Notes: generated by a model from the letters alone, not told the origin. DNA of 64,000 nucleotides from Streptomyces chartreusis (GCF_008704715.1 NZ_CP023689.1:9734001-9798000); one strand, 5' to 3'; numbered from the stretch's first letter, positions 32,847-41,884 are shown. Program-made: numbers and translations.

Positions 32847-33417
32847 GGTTGCACTCCTTAGGTCGGCAGGCCCTCTTACCTGCTTTAAACCTAATGACCA
32901 GGTAAAGGTGAAATGTGTGACAGGTCTGGAGGTAAACGGCTGTGACCTGCGGATTCGCGAGCGACGAGTACGCATACTGCTCGCAGGGTGCGATGCGTAT
33001 CGGTCTGCTCACGATGCGCGAGCGCGGCACGTCGGGCAACGCGTCGACATCGTGATCGTCATGCGAGCAGCCGCGTTCCGCCGCGGACTCGATTGCACGT
33101 GCTGCAGGTCAGACGTACAGGGTCGACAACCACATGGAGCGGACGGCCCAGATCTCCCTGGACGCGATCACGAAGGCGAGGGCCAAGAGCCTGCTGGTGC
33201 GCGGTACCGGGCGGAGGTGCATTCTGAGAAACGGAGCGCCCAGGCCAGTGAGCTTGCTCAGCGGGCGCATACGAGGTGAAGGCACTGCACCTCAACAGGG
33301 TCGCCGTAGTCGTGTGGTCCGGCGATGTCGAACGCTCAACCCTTATCTCAGTGTGCGGTTGCCCCCTGTCGTCCGCTGCCTCGGGCGCCGCCGCCATTCC
33401 CGACCCCGGGGAAACGC
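32847..33417. other. Long intergenic region between divergent esterase and alcohol dehydrogenase genes
   Basis: 571 bases. The esterase-proximal part is AT-richer than its surroundings and holds the inverted repeat at 32876-32905. From about 33060 to 33230 one rightward frame reads DSIARAAGQTYRVDNHMERTAQISLDAITKARAKSLLV, which looks protein-like. It has no clear start or family match and may be a gene remnant. Confidence 0.4.
32876..32905. promoter_or_regulatory. Inverted repeat, candidate operator of the esterase gene
   Basis: TTACCTG at 32876-32882 and CAGGTAA at 32899-32905, separated by 16 AT-rich bases (CTTTAAACCTAATGAC), about 30-60 bases before the esterase ATG. The position and the AT-rich setting suggest a promoter with a regulator site. 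No regulator gene is adjacent. Confidence 0.4.
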
Positions 33418-34443
33418 ATGAACACCTATCGAGCTGCGCAGGTCGACACCGCGAACGGGTCCTTCCGGATCGTCGAGCGGGAGGTACCGCATCCAGGCCC
33501 TCGCCACGTAAGGGTTGCCGTCGAAGCCTGCGGAATCTGCCACAGCGACGCCGTCTTCGTGGGCGCCGGCATGCCCGGCGTGCGGTTCCCTCTGGTTCCG
33601 GGCCACGAGGCCGCCGGGCGCATCGAGGAACTCGGAGAAGGGGCCGAGGTCGGAGGCTGGAACGTGGGGGACCGCGTCACGGTGGGCTGGTTCGGAGGGA
33701 GTTGCGGTCGCTGCATTCCCTGCCGCCAGGGCGACTTCATCGTCTGCGACAACCTCAAGATTCCCGGCTACGCGTACGACGGCGGTTTCGCCGAAGCCAT
33801 GATTGCGCCGATCGACGCCCTCGCCCGGATCCCCGAAGCTCTGAAGGCGTCCGACGCGGGACCCATGGCCTGCGCCGGCGTCACGTCGTACAACGGTCTG
33901 CGACGCAGCTCCGCCCGGCCCGGCGACCTCGTGGCCGTACTCGGTATCGGTGGCCTCGGCCACCTGGGCGTCCAGTACGCGGTAGCCATGGGATTCGAGA
34001 CCGTGGCCATCGCCCGAGGCGCGGAGAAGGCCGAGTTTGCCAAGCAATTGGGAGCACACCACTACATCGACAGCACAGCAGCGACAACGGTCGCGGAATC
34101 CCTGCTCTCCCTGGGCGGCGCCAAGGTCGTACTCGCCACGGCGGGAAGCTCCGACGCCATCGCGGCAACGGTTGACGGCATGACGCACCGCGGCGAACTC
34201 GTCGTCATCGGAGTGAGCCCCGACCCGCTGGGCATCAGCCCACTACAGCTGATTCTGCGCGGCAGGACTGTACGCGGCCACCCGTCCGGCACCGCACAGG
34301 ACGTGCAGGACACCATGGCGTTCAGCACCCTGCACGGCATTCGCCCGACGGTGGAGACCGTGCCGCTGGCAGAAGCCGACGCGGCCTACCAGAAGATGCT
34401 GTCGGGAGCCGCACGCTTCCGCATGGTGCTCACCACCGGCTGA
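33418..34443 (+). CDS. Zinc-dependent alcohol dehydrogenase
   Basis: A 341-residue zinc MDR enzyme. The catalytic zinc ligands lie in CGICHSD and GHEAAGR, and the structural-zinc Cys cluster is CGRCIPCRQGDFIVC. The NAD loop is GIGGLGHLGVQYAVAMG. It oxidises alcohols or reduces aldehydes, in the AdhP-like subgroup. ATG 33418 follows GGGGAA. It begins a rightward run with a YhgE-like permease (79 bases later) and an enoyl-CoA hydratase homolog. Confidence 0.9.
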   Translation: MNTYRAAQVDTANGSFRIVEREVPHPGPRHVRVAVEACGICHSDAVFVGAGMPGVRFPLVPGHEAAGRIEELGEGAEVGGWNVGDRVTVGWFGGSCGRCIPCRQGDFIVCDNLKIPGYAYDGGFAEAMIAPIDALARIPEALKASDAGPMACAGVTSYNGLRRSSARPGDLVAVLGIGGLGHLGVQYAVAMGFETVAIARGAEKAEFAKQLGAHHYIDSTAATTVAESLLSLGGAKVVLATAGSSDAIAATVDGMTHRGELVVIGVSPDPLGISPLQLILRGRTVRGHPSGTAQDVQDTMAFSTLHGIRPTVETVPLAEADAAYQKMLSGAARFRMVLTTG

Positions 34444-34522
34444 CACCGCGTGCCGACGCCGAGATGCGCACGCCAGTCCATCGATTCCAGACAGCCCAGG
34501 ACCGTGCCCGTATGGGAGTTCC

Positions 34523-35839
34523 ATGACCTCAAAGGGTTCCGGGAAGCAGCCATCACTCGCACGCGCTGTCGTCGTGGCGCGGCACGGGAAGATCTGGCTG
34601 GTGCCGACCATCCTGTCCGCACTGGTGGCCCTGTGCCTGACGCTGCTCTACATGGGCGGCATCCTCAACCCGAACGGCAACCTGCGCCATCTGCCCATTG
34701 CGCTGGTCAACTCGGACCAGGGCCCACCGCTGCCGGGACAACAACAGACCTTGGGCACACAGGTGAGCCGGTCGGTCGCTGCAGCGACCCCAGCAGACGC
34801 CGTGCAATGGCGCCGGCTCAGCCAAGCTCAGATGCAGGACCAGCTCGCGTCGGGCAAGATCTACGGCGCTCTGGTGATCCCGAGCGACTTCACCGCCTCG
34901 GTGGCGGCACTGACAACCAGCCAGGCCACAACGCGCCCCGCCCTCACCGTCCTGACCAACCCCGGGCTGGGCAGCCTCGGCTCATCCCTGGCCAGCCAGA
35001 TCACCCAGCGCGCGGCTCACCAGGCATCCCTGACGATCGGCAAGCAACTGGCAGCCCACGCCTCCGAACAGGGCGCCAACACCACCACCCAATCCCTCCT
35101 GGGCGACCCTGTCACCGTCACCACCAAGGTGGGTCATCCCATCGGAGGCCACAGCGGCCTTGGTCTGAGCGGCTTCTATTTCACACTGCTGCTGGTCCTG
35201 ACCGGATTCGTCGGCGGAAACATCATCAACAACGGCGTCGACGCGGGCCTGGGATACACCGACAACGAGATCGGGCCCTGGCACACCCGACGCCCCACCG
35301 TGCCCATCAGCCGCACGCAGACACTGCTGCTGAAGATGCTCATGTCCGCGGGCATCTCTGTGTTGACCACCAGCCTGATCATGGTCGCCGCGATCGGGAT
35401 CCTGGGCATGGACGCCTCCCACCTGCCCCTGCTGTGGATCTTCTCCTACTGCGCGAGCCTGGCCGTGGGCCTGGGAGTGCAGGCCATCAACGCCGCCTTC
35501 GGCGGGATCGGCCAAGTGGTCTCCATGTTCGTGTTCATCGCCCTGGCCCTGCCGTCCTCAGGGGCGACGATTCCCCTCCATGCCGTACCCGGTTTCTACC
35601 GCTTCCTGGCGCTGTTCGAACCGATGCGGCAACTGAGCGAGGGCGTACGGGCCATCCTCTACTTCGACGCCCGAGCCGACGCCGGCCTGACCCGCGGCTG
35701 GGTCATGATCGCCATCGGCAGCGCTCTCGCCCTGCTGTTCGGGTTCGCCATGACGCTGTACTACGACCACAGGGGACTGCGCCGTTTGACCGCACGCCCT
35801 GCACCCCCCGCGTCCACCGGCACACCGGAGTCGTCATGA
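34523..35839 (+). CDS. YhgE/Pip- or DUF3533-type ABC-2 membrane protein
   Basis: A 438-residue membrane protein. The N-terminal membrane segment is IWLVPTILSALVALCLTLLYMGGI. A long extracytoplasmic domain starts IALVNSDQGPPLPG, a hallmark of YhgE/Pip-like proteins. Five or six C-terminal membrane helices follow (LSGFYFTLLLVLTGFVGG, ISVLTTSLIMVAAIGILGM and so on) in the ABC-2 permease fold. No ATPase gene lies nearby. Export of a hydrophobic compound is plausible (inference). Its stop overlaps the next ATG. Confidence 0.8.
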   Translation: MTSKGSGKQPSLARAVVVARHGKIWLVPTILSALVALCLTLLYMGGILNPNGNLRHLPIALVNSDQGPPLPGQQQTLGTQVSRSVAAATPADAVQWRRLSQAQMQDQLASGKIYGALVIPSDFTASVAALTTSQATTRPALTVLTNPGLGSLGSSLASQITQRAAHQASLTIGKQLAAHASEQGANTTTQSLLGDPVTVTTKVGHPIGGHSGLGLSGFYFTLLLVLTGFVGGNIINNGVDAGLGYTDNEIGPWHTRRPTVPISRTQTLLLKMLMSAGISVLTTSLIMVAAIGILGMDASHLPLLWIFSYCASLAVGLGVQAINAAFGGIGQVVSMFVFIALALPSSGATIPLHAVPGFYRFLALFEPMRQLSEGVRAILYFDARADAGLTRGWVMIAIGSALALLFGFAMTLYYDHRGLRRLTARPAPPASTGTPESS

Positions 35840-36672
35840 CCCTCGCCTACCCGTCCATCCGGACCCGGCATGAAGACGGCGTTCTGTTTGCCACCCTCGA
35901 CGCCGGGCCCCTCAACCTCCTCGGCGTAGACCTCGTGCGCGACCTCGTCGCCCTGGTGAACATGCTCCACACCGACCCCGGCGACATGCGCGTCGTCGTC
36001 ATCGACAGCGCCTCACCGGACTACTTCTCAGCACACGTAGATCTCTCGGCGGTTCCGCAGTACACCGCCGAAGCGGCCATGGCCGGCGGGCCCGGTGACG
36101 CCTCCCTCGGCATGTTCCTGCACCGGCTGGCACGCGTCCCAGCGATCACCATCGCCAAGGTGCGCGGCCGCGCTCGCGGCGGCGGCAACGAACTCGCGCT
36201 GGCCTGCGACATGATCTTCGCCTCGCGAGAAAGTGCGGTCTTCGGCCAGTTCGAATCCGGCACCGGCGCCCTGCCAGGCGCCGGCGGCATCCAGCACCTG
36301 GCACGGCGCCTCGGCCGGACTCGCGCCATCGAGGCCATCACCGCAGCGGACGATTTCGACGCCGACCTCGCCGAACGCTACGGCTGGATCAACCGCGCCC
36401 TGCCCGACGCCGAACTCGACGGCTTCGTCGAGCAGCTGGCCAAGCGCATCGCAGGCTTCCCGCCCGCGGGCGTCAATGCAGCCAAGCGCGCCATCAACGA
36501 CCTCACGCTGGCAGAACCCGCACACGTCCGCTCCGACGCCGCCACCTTCCAAGGCCTCATCACCCTGCCCGAAACCCGCGAGCGCCTGGACTACCTGGCC
36601 GCCCACGGCCTCCAGGAACCCGGTGACCTCGAACGCGACCTCGGTAAAGCGGTAGATGAGTTCCGCCGCTGA
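35836..36672 (+). CDS. Enoyl-CoA hydratase/isomerase-family protein
   Basis: A 278-residue crotonase-fold protein: VVVIDSASPDYFSAHVDLS, AITIAKVRGRARGGGNELALACDMIFAS (oxyanion-hole region), FGQFESGTGALPGAGGIQHLARRLG. The catalytic Glu pair of true hydratases is only partly recognisable, so the exact reaction is uncertain. The ATG overlaps the upstream stop (ATGA), giving translational coupling with the permease. The gene ends 17 bases before the break point of the antisense integrase fragment. Confidence 0.85.
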   Translation: MTLAYPSIRTRHEDGVLFATLDAGPLNLLGVDLVRDLVALVNMLHTDPGDMRVVVIDSASPDYFSAHVDLSAVPQYTAEAAMAGGPGDASLGMFLHRLARVPAITIAKVRGRARGGGNELALACDMIFASRESAVFGQFESGTGALPGAGGIQHLARRLGRTRAIEAITAADDFDADLAERYGWINRALPDAELDGFVEQLAKRIAGFPPAGVNAAKRAINDLTLAEPAHVRSDAATFQGLITLPETRERLDYLAAHGLQEPGDLERDLGKAVDEFRR

Positions 36673-36868
36673 CGTCCGCCTCCCGGACCACCTGGTGGAG
36701 GAGCAGGGTGCGGACCTTCTCCGCCTTGACCTCTGTCTCGGCCTGCTCGTGGAGATAGAGGTCTTCCTTCGTGAGCGGATCACGCCCGGCGTACCCCCGG
36801 ACCTGGAAGCCGGCCCCGTTGGGGCGAATGCTGCCGGGCTGACGTCGCTTGCTCTTGGTGTTCGCCAT
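36671..36868 (-). pseudogene. Truncated site-specific integrase (N-terminal fragment)
   Basis: The reading frame MANTKSKRRQPGSIRPNGAG, then FQVRGYAGRDPLTKEDLYL and EKVRTLLLHQV closely follows the N-terminal arm-binding region of tyrosine integrases from actinobacterial phages or integrative elements. Resemblance stops at about residue 60 (position 36689), right at the end of the enoyl-CoA hydratase gene; the core-binding and catalytic domains are missing. It is a scar of a lost or rearranged element. The upstream 36869-37138 contains nothing else recognisable. Confidence 0.65.
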
Positions 36869-37138
36869 GGTCCTGGAACCTATTCATGGTTAGTGCCACG
36901 GCTACGACGAACAGCGCGCCTACCGGGAGAGGTAACGCGCTGGTCAGGCAGTGTTGCCGTCCGGCACAGTCGATGTCACTCGTGGATGTCAGCCTGGGCT
37001 TCACGCCGCTTCACCCTTGCTGTTGGCTCATCACGCTCCGCACCCGTCCCGGGGCGGCCGTCGCTAGGTCCGCGTCACCCGGTAAGGTGGCGATCTTCGG
37101 CCGGCGGAAGCCGTACGGAGTCCTCGAAGGCCGGGCAC

Positions 37139-37912
37139 ATGATGCATCTAGCCGACCATCCGGTACGCCGCCGCCTCAGCGCCGCCCTGGGCAATCTCGC
37201 CGTCACTTTCCGCGGCATGACCGCGCATCCGGACGAGCACAACTGTGAATGCCACTGGGGCAGTGCGGAGGAGCTGTCTCTTCTGAAGACACCGGACGTG
37301 GAGCTGGAGCCGGATCTCCTGCGCCGGGCGTGGCAGGCCACCGACTGGACCGATCACGCGGCCGTGCTGCGCCGCGTCTTGCCGCAGTTCGCCCAGGTCC
37401 TGGTCGCCGGTCGCGCGGAACCCCTGTTCGGCGGCCTGGAAGAGGCCGGCTCTTCCTTCGCCCGCGGCCGCTGGCAGCAGTGGCCCGACCACTGCGCCGG
37501 TTCGGTACGCGAGTTCCTGCATGCCTGGTGGGAGCACAGCCTCACCGATCCGGATGCGGTCGTCCCGGCGCATCAGGTCTTCGTGATGTGTGCCGAGGCA
37601 TCCGGATCGGTCCGCCCGTGGCTTGCCGAATGGGAGAAGCAGACCGGGTACCTCAGCGACCGACGTCTCGCCGAGGCAGCGGCGGAATGGGAGTACGAAC
37701 TCCTGGGAGACAACCTCCCGTGGAACGTCGGCTGGTACGAGCACCACGAGGAGGAGATGCGCGCCGAACTGGTCGCCTGGCTCCTCGGCCACGCCGCGGT
37801 GCGGCTCCGCGAGTCGGGCGCATCGGCGGAGCTGCAGCACCGCATACGGCTGCTCGGACTCACCGACGAGGACCGCTGGACGGATCCGCACTGGCCCGGC
37901 CACCGCTACTGA
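37139..37912 (+). CDS. Conserved hypothetical actinobacterial protein
   Basis: A 257-residue soluble protein, rich in Trp and acidic residues, beginning MMHLADHPVRRRLSAALGNLAVTFRG and containing HNCECHWGSAEELSLLKTPDVELEPDLLRRAWQATDWTDH. I recognise it as a Streptomyces conserved hypothetical protein but know no function. The CECHWGS motif with its His and Cys could bind metal (speculative). ATG 37139 or 37142; the frame is open upstream to 36656 but that part overlaps the integrase scar. Confidence 0.65.
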   Translation: MMHLADHPVRRRLSAALGNLAVTFRGMTAHPDEHNCECHWGSAEELSLLKTPDVELEPDLLRRAWQATDWTDHAAVLRRVLPQFAQVLVAGRAEPLFGGLEEAGSSFARGRWQQWPDHCAGSVREFLHAWWEHSLTDPDAVVPAHQVFVMCAEASGSVRPWLAEWEKQTGYLSDRRLAEAAAEWEYELLGDNLPWNVGWYEHHEEEMRAELVAWLLGHAAVRLRESGASAELQHRIRLLGLTDEDRWTDPHWPGHRY

Positions 37913-38233
37913 CGACGAGCAGGCGCGACGGCTCGCGTGGCTGCACGCCCGGTTCCGACACGACCTCGGCGCCGGGCCGCGCCATGGCTGGGCTGCAGAG
38001 ACCGGCTGGCCACGGCGGACGGGCCACACCGGCCATGGACCCCGATGAACGAGGCGGAAACTGCGACTGGGCGACTCCGGTCTCACGAGTTGCGACAGCC
38101 GGAGGCGGCCGATACACGATCCGGTGTGCGCCGTGGACGGAGGTGAATGCCTCGCCCGTGGGGAGCAGTGAGGGTCAACTCCTCGCTGATGCGCTGCTGC
38201 GCGACCCGCTGCAGTACCGCACACACTGCCCGC
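37913..38233. other. Intergenic region between convergent genes
   Basis: 321 bases. A short rightward frame (ARRLAWLHARFRHDLGAGPRHGW) near 37925-37995 looks protein-like but has no start or continuation; it may be a remnant. No terminator hairpin stood out. Confidence 0.35.
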
Positions 38234-39061
38234 TCAAGACTTGCGTGCCAGCCCCGCCGTGATGAGGTGCTCCCAGACGGTGAGTTCCCGTCCGGCGGCG
38301 TCGGCCCACTGGCTGTCGACCGGCTCGGGGCGCCACAGGGGCGCGGGAACGATGCCGGGGTCGAGGATCTCCAGGCCGGTCAGCAGGTGCTCGATCTCCT
38401 CGTCGCTGCGCCACCGACCACGGCCGAAGGTCTGTTGCAGAACCTTCTCCGCTTCTCGCGTCTCCGAGTTGTTGCCGGAGCGGAAGTGACTCACGAAGAA
38501 GTAACTCCCGGACGGCACACGGTCGCGCCAGTAGCGGACGATCCGTGCCGGGTCCTCGTCGTCGTTGACGTGGTGAAGGATGGCGCTGAACATGACGGCC
38601 ACCGGGCGATCGAAGTCGATCAGTTCCCGGGTGTCCGGGTGCTGATAGACGTCTTCGGGATTGCGGACGTCGGCGGCGACGACGCGGGTCCGGTCGTTCT
38701 GTTCCAGCAATGCGCGGCCGTAGACCAGGACTTGGGGATCGTTGTCGACGTACACGACGCGGGACTCCGGAGCGTGCCGCTGTGCCACCTGGTGGACGTT
38801 GTCGGCCGTCGGCAGACCACTGCCCAGGTCGATGAACTGCCGTACGTCGGTCGTCGTAACGATTTCCTTCACCGCCCGCGTCAGGGCAGCGCGGTTGGCG
38901 AAGGCGATTCCCACCGAGCCGGGAAGGTCCCGTTTGAAGACATCGCCGATCTCCCGGTCTACGGCGTAGTTGTCCTTCCCGCCCAGCAGATAGTCGTAGA
39001 CACGCGCGATACTGGGCGTGGTGGAGTCGATCGAGATGCCCTCATCCGTCATGAGCACCAT
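38234..39061 (-). CDS. DUF574 (SAV2177-type) SAM-dependent methyltransferase
   Basis: A 275-residue methyltransferase of the expanded Streptomyces DUF574 family. The N-terminus SIDSTTPSIARVYDYLLGGKDNYAVDRE is diagnostic. SAM motif I reads FIDLGSGLPTADNVHQVA, followed by VVYVDNDPQVLVYG and the LHHVNDDEDP segment. The methyl acceptor is unknown for the whole family. ATG 39061 or the third codon later at 39052. It diverges from the WhiB-like gene. Confidence 0.88.
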   Translation of the reverse strand: MVLMTDEGISIDSTTPSIARVYDYLLGGKDNYAVDREIGDVFKRDLPGSVGIAFANRAALTRAVKEIVTTTDVRQFIDLGSGLPTADNVHQVAQRHAPESRVVYVDNDPQVLVYGRALLEQNDRTRVVAADVRNPEDVYQHPDTRELIDFDRPVAVMFSAILHHVNDDEDPARIVRYWRDRVPSGSYFFVSHFRSGNNSETREAEKVLQQTFGRGRWRSDEEIEHLLTGLEILDPGIVPAPLWRPEPVDSQWADAAGRELTVWEHLITAGLARKS

Positions 39062-39208
39062 CTTCGCCCGTGGCCGACCCTCCTGACCACTCGCATGAGG
39101 GACAGGGAGCCCATAGCGCTACCGTCCCTACCAGGCAAGCACCGCTCACCCGAAGGTGTGACAACGTACTGCGGACTCGGCAGAAGCCGCAGAACGACGT
39201 ACTGTCAT

Positions 39209-39243
39209 ATGCCGGTTGCCTACGGCATGCAGGCAACCGGCAT
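39209..39243. promoter_or_regulatory. 13-bp perfect inverted repeat upstream of whiB-like gene
   Basis: ATGCCGGTTGCCT at 39209-39221 and AGGCAACCGGCAT at 39231-39243 pair perfectly around a nine-base spacer. It lies just before the presumed ribosome site of the WhiB-like gene. It may be an operator or an mRNA leader hairpin; it also argues against the alternative ATG at 39209, which is its first base. Confidence 0.6.
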
Positions 39244-39274
39244 CACCGGTCCAGGGGAGAGGACGGCATCACAG

Positions 39275-39574
39275 ATGGCGGGCACCGACTGGAGTGAGCG
39301 TGGACTGTGCCGGACGGCCAACCCTGACGACCTGTTCGTCGAAGGGGCGGCACAGAACCGAGCCAAGGCACTTTGCGGCGGCTGCGGCGTACGAACCGAG
39401 TGTCTCGCCCACGCCTTGGACGAGCGCATCGAGTACGGCGTGTGGGGAGGCATGACCGAGCGGGAACGCCGGGCTCTGCTACGGCGCCGGCCGACCGTCA
39501 CGTCTTGGCGACGCCTGCTGGAAACGGCCCGCGCCGCACACGAGCGCACCGCCGTCACTCTCAAGGCGAGTTGA
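39275..39574 (+). CDS. WhiB-like (Wbl) iron-sulfur transcription factor
   Basis: A 99-residue Wbl protein. The four cluster-ligating Cys appear as RGLCRTANPDDLFVEG, CGGCGVRTEC (C-x2-C-x5-C), followed by the turn GVWGGMTERERR and a basic C-terminus (RRRPTVTSWRRL). These bind a [4Fe-4S] cluster and partner with the principal sigma factor in other Wbl proteins. ATG 39275 gives the usual short N-terminus (AGTDWSERGLC), with GGGGAGAGG about 14 bases upstream; in-frame ATGs at 39209 and 39224 cannot be excluded. Confidence 0.87.
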   Translation: MAGTDWSERGLCRTANPDDLFVEGAAQNRAKALCGGCGVRTECLAHALDERIEYGVWGGMTERERRALLRRRPTVTSWRRLLETARAAHERTAVTLKAS

Positions 39575-39636
39575 GCCCCGGGTCGGCCGGCCGCCGATGC
39601 ATTCGGTCTGCGGCCGGGGTGCCCGAGGGCGCCGGT

Positions 39637-40377
39637 TCACGAGGGGGCTAGGACGCAGAATTCGTGGCCCTCGGGATCGTTCAGGCACGTCCACGGGGCG
39701 TCGCCCTGGCCGAGGTCGAGGTCGGTGGCGCCCAGGGCCCGTAGCCGCGCCACCTCCGCCGCCTTGTCGTCACCGGGGTACGGCAGCAGGTCGAGATGGA
39801 CTCGGTCCGGCGCGGTCTTCGCGCCGGACGTGCGGATGAACTCCAGATAGGGGCCGACACCTTTGGCGGAGCGCAACGCCGCCTGATCTTCGGTCACTTC
39901 GTGCAGGACCCAGTCCGTCGCCTCGCCCCAGAACCGGGCCATGGCCCGCGGATCCGCACAGTCGACCACCACCGCGGCGATCGGCCCGGTGTCCCGGTAG
40001 ACCTCCCGAGGCTCCAGCACACAGAACTCATTGCCCTCCGGGTCGGCGAGGACCGTCCACGGCACCTCGCCCTGGCCCACATCGGCGGGCGTCGCACCGA
40101 GAGTCAGAAGGCGGGCGACCAGTTCCTCCTGATGGGCCGCGGAGGTGGTGGCGAGATCGAGATGCATACGGTTCTTCGTCGCCGTCTTGGCTTCCGGGAC
40201 GGGAACGACGTCGATGCCGACGACGACCGGGTCCGGCCAGACGAGTCCACCGGGAGGCCCGACATAGGTGGTCACGCCGGCGCTGTAGGCACTCCAGCCG
40301 AGCGCCTCCGCCCAGAACCGACCGACCGCCGAGGCACCGAGTGCCTTGATGTTCACGTGTACAGGTCGCAGCGCCAT
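39637..40377 (-). CDS. VOC-family (glyoxalase-like) two-domain protein
   Basis: A 246-residue protein made of two vicinal-oxygen-chelate modules. Each ends in a near-identical motif: WTVLADPEGNEFCVLEP and WTCLNDPEGHEFCVLAP. The first begins MALRPVHVNIKALGASAVGRFWAEALGW. It resembles the large group of actinobacterial glyoxalase/bleomycin-resistance-like proteins that bind or modify small molecules. Substrate unknown. ATG 40377 is preferred over one six codons upstream. Confidence 0.85.
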   Translation of the reverse strand: MALRPVHVNIKALGASAVGRFWAEALGWSAYSAGVTTYVGPPGGLVWPDPVVVGIDVVPVPEAKTATKNRMHLDLATTSAAHQEELVARLLTLGATPADVGQGEVPWTVLADPEGNEFCVLEPREVYRDTGPIAAVVVDCADPRAMARFWGEATDWVLHEVTEDQAALRSAKGVGPYLEFIRTSGAKTAPDRVHLDLLPYPGDDKAAEVARLRALGATDLDLGQGDAPWTCLNDPEGHEFCVLAPS

Positions 40378-40499
40378 GGCCGCGATCCTATGCACCGCCG
40401 GGCAAGGACACCTTCACCCTCGCCGAGCGGACGAGGCACCCGGTTCTCGTGACCGTCAGGGAGCCCTGACGGTCGACGGTCGTCCGCGCTCGTCCCCGA

Positions 40500-40712
40500 C
40501 TACTTGCCGGCGTCCTCGGCGAGGGTGTGGGCGACGAGGGCGTTGGCGTGGCCGTGGCCCAGGCCGTGCTCGGACTTGAGCCAGTTGACGAGCTCCATGT
40601 GCTTGGTGAGCGGAGAGGTGCGGATGAGTTCCTTCCACTCGGCGATCGGGCGGCCGTACTTCTTCTCGATGGACGGGAAGTAGGCGGCGGGGCCCTTCAC
40701 TTCGGCGGTCAT
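40500..40712 (-). CDS. DUF4287 protein
   Basis: A 70-residue helical protein: MTAEVKGPAAYFPSIEKKYGRPIAEWKELIRTSPLTKHMELVNWLKSEHGLGHGHANALVAHTLA. The YFPSIEKKYGRPI...W and GLGHGHANALVAH segments are typical of DUF4287. Function unknown. ATG 40712 follows AGGA. The open frame extends upstream but without family resemblance. Confidence 0.85.
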   Translation of the reverse strand: MTAEVKGPAAYFPSIEKKYGRPIAEWKELIRTSPLTKHMELVNWLKSEHGLGHGHANALVAHTLAEDAGK

Positions 40713-40863
40713 GGGTGTCCTCATTTTCTGCCTGTTGACGTGTTGTCGATCATTCGACCGGGGACGGCCACGAAAGTCATCGCTGCGTGCGGTGTGTGCT
40801 GGGTCACGGACATGCGAGCGGAGGTGACATTGCCGAAGGGCGACGGCGCTACTCTGCTGTGTC

Positions 40864-41826
40864 GTGCAGGAGACGCGCCTGAGCACTGCCCGGATCCGGG
40901 CGGCCCGCCGAGTGATCGACCCGGTCTTTCTCGACACGCCGCTGTACCGCTGCGAGGCCCTGGAGCCCGTCCTCGGGTGCACGGTGAGCATCAAGCTCGA
41001 GACGGCGAACCCGGTCCGCAGCTTCAAGGGCCGCGGCACCGAGGTGGTCGCGAGCCGGCTCGCAGAGCATGGCCCGCGAGCCGTGGTGTGCGCCAGCGCG
41101 GGCAACCTCGGTCAGGCTCTTGCCTGGTCCGGCCGAGGCCGTGGGCTCGACGTCAGCGTCGTGGCGTCCCGCTTCGCGACCGCGGCCAAGCTTGATCGCA
41201 TCCGCTCGCTGGGCGCCAAGCTGGAACTGGTGGACGGCGACCACGAGATGGCGCGCGAGCGGGCCGCGGCCATCGCCCGCGACGACGGCATTCGGCTGGT
41301 CGAGGACAGCCTCGACATCGAGACCTGCGAAGGCGCGGCGACCATCGGACTGGAGCTGGTGGACACCGTGCCGTCCTTCGACACCGTGTTGATCGCCCTC
41401 GGCGGCGGGGCACTGGCCACGGGGGTGGGGCATGTGGTGAAGACCTTGGCGCCCGAGGTCGAGGTGATCTGCGTCCAGCCGCAGGGCGCACCGGCGATGA
41501 CCCGCTCGTGGCACGGGCGGCGCGTCGTCACCACCGACTCGACCGACACCATCGCCGACGGCGTCGCCGGCCGATACCCGATCCCGGCCGTCCTGGACGA
41601 CCTCCTCGTGGTCGCCGACGACGCGGTACTGGTCCGGGAGGCGTCGATCATCGCCGGCATGCGGCTGCTCCTCGACCACGCCGGCCTCGTCGTCGAACCG
41701 TCGGCCGCACTCGGCATCGCGGCGCTCCTCGAGAACCGTGACCGCTTCGCCGGCCGGCACGTGGTCACCATCGTGTGCGGCAGCAACGTCGACATGGACG
41801 CGTATCACCGCTGGGTCGGCCGATGA
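40864..41826 (+). CDS. PLP-dependent threonine/serine dehydratase-like enzyme
   Basis: A 320-residue fold-type II PLP enzyme. The Schiff-base Lys is in NPVRSFKGRG. The Asn-containing loop CASAGNLGQALAWSG and the phosphate-binding ALGGGALATGVG are in place, and a Ser/Cys-type pocket (VTIVCGSNVD) sits near the C-terminus. It probably deaminates a hydroxyamino acid or acts as a racemase-like enzyme; the exact substrate is unclear. The GTG start at 40864. It precedes the serine hydrolase gene by 58 bases. Confidence 0.85.
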   Translation: MQETRLSTARIRAARRVIDPVFLDTPLYRCEALEPVLGCTVSIKLETANPVRSFKGRGTEVVASRLAEHGPRAVVCASAGNLGQALAWSGRGRGLDVSVVASRFATAAKLDRIRSLGAKLELVDGDHEMARERAAAIARDDGIRLVEDSLDIETCEGAATIGLELVDTVPSFDTVLIALGGGALATGVGHVVKTLAPEVEVICVQPQGAPAMTRSWHGRRVVTTDSTDTIADGVAGRYPIPAVLDDLLVVADDAVLVREASIIAGMRLLLDHAGLVVEPSAALGIAALLENRDRFAGRHVVTIVCGSNVDMDAYHRWVGR

Positions 41827-41884
41827 GTTTCCGACGCCCGGACAGTCGTAGACGCGACGACCACCTAGACCGGAAGGCCGCCCG

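Noticed and set aside
33134-33421. Possible small gene starting MERTAQISLDAI
   Set aside because: The first 30 residues look protein-like but the rest is Arg-rich noise running into the alcohol dehydrogenase start; treated only as a possible remnant.
34450-35835. Long open extension upstream of the enoyl-CoA hydratase gene
   Set aside because: It overlaps the YhgE-like permease in another frame and is low-complexity; the ATGA overlap start is much better.
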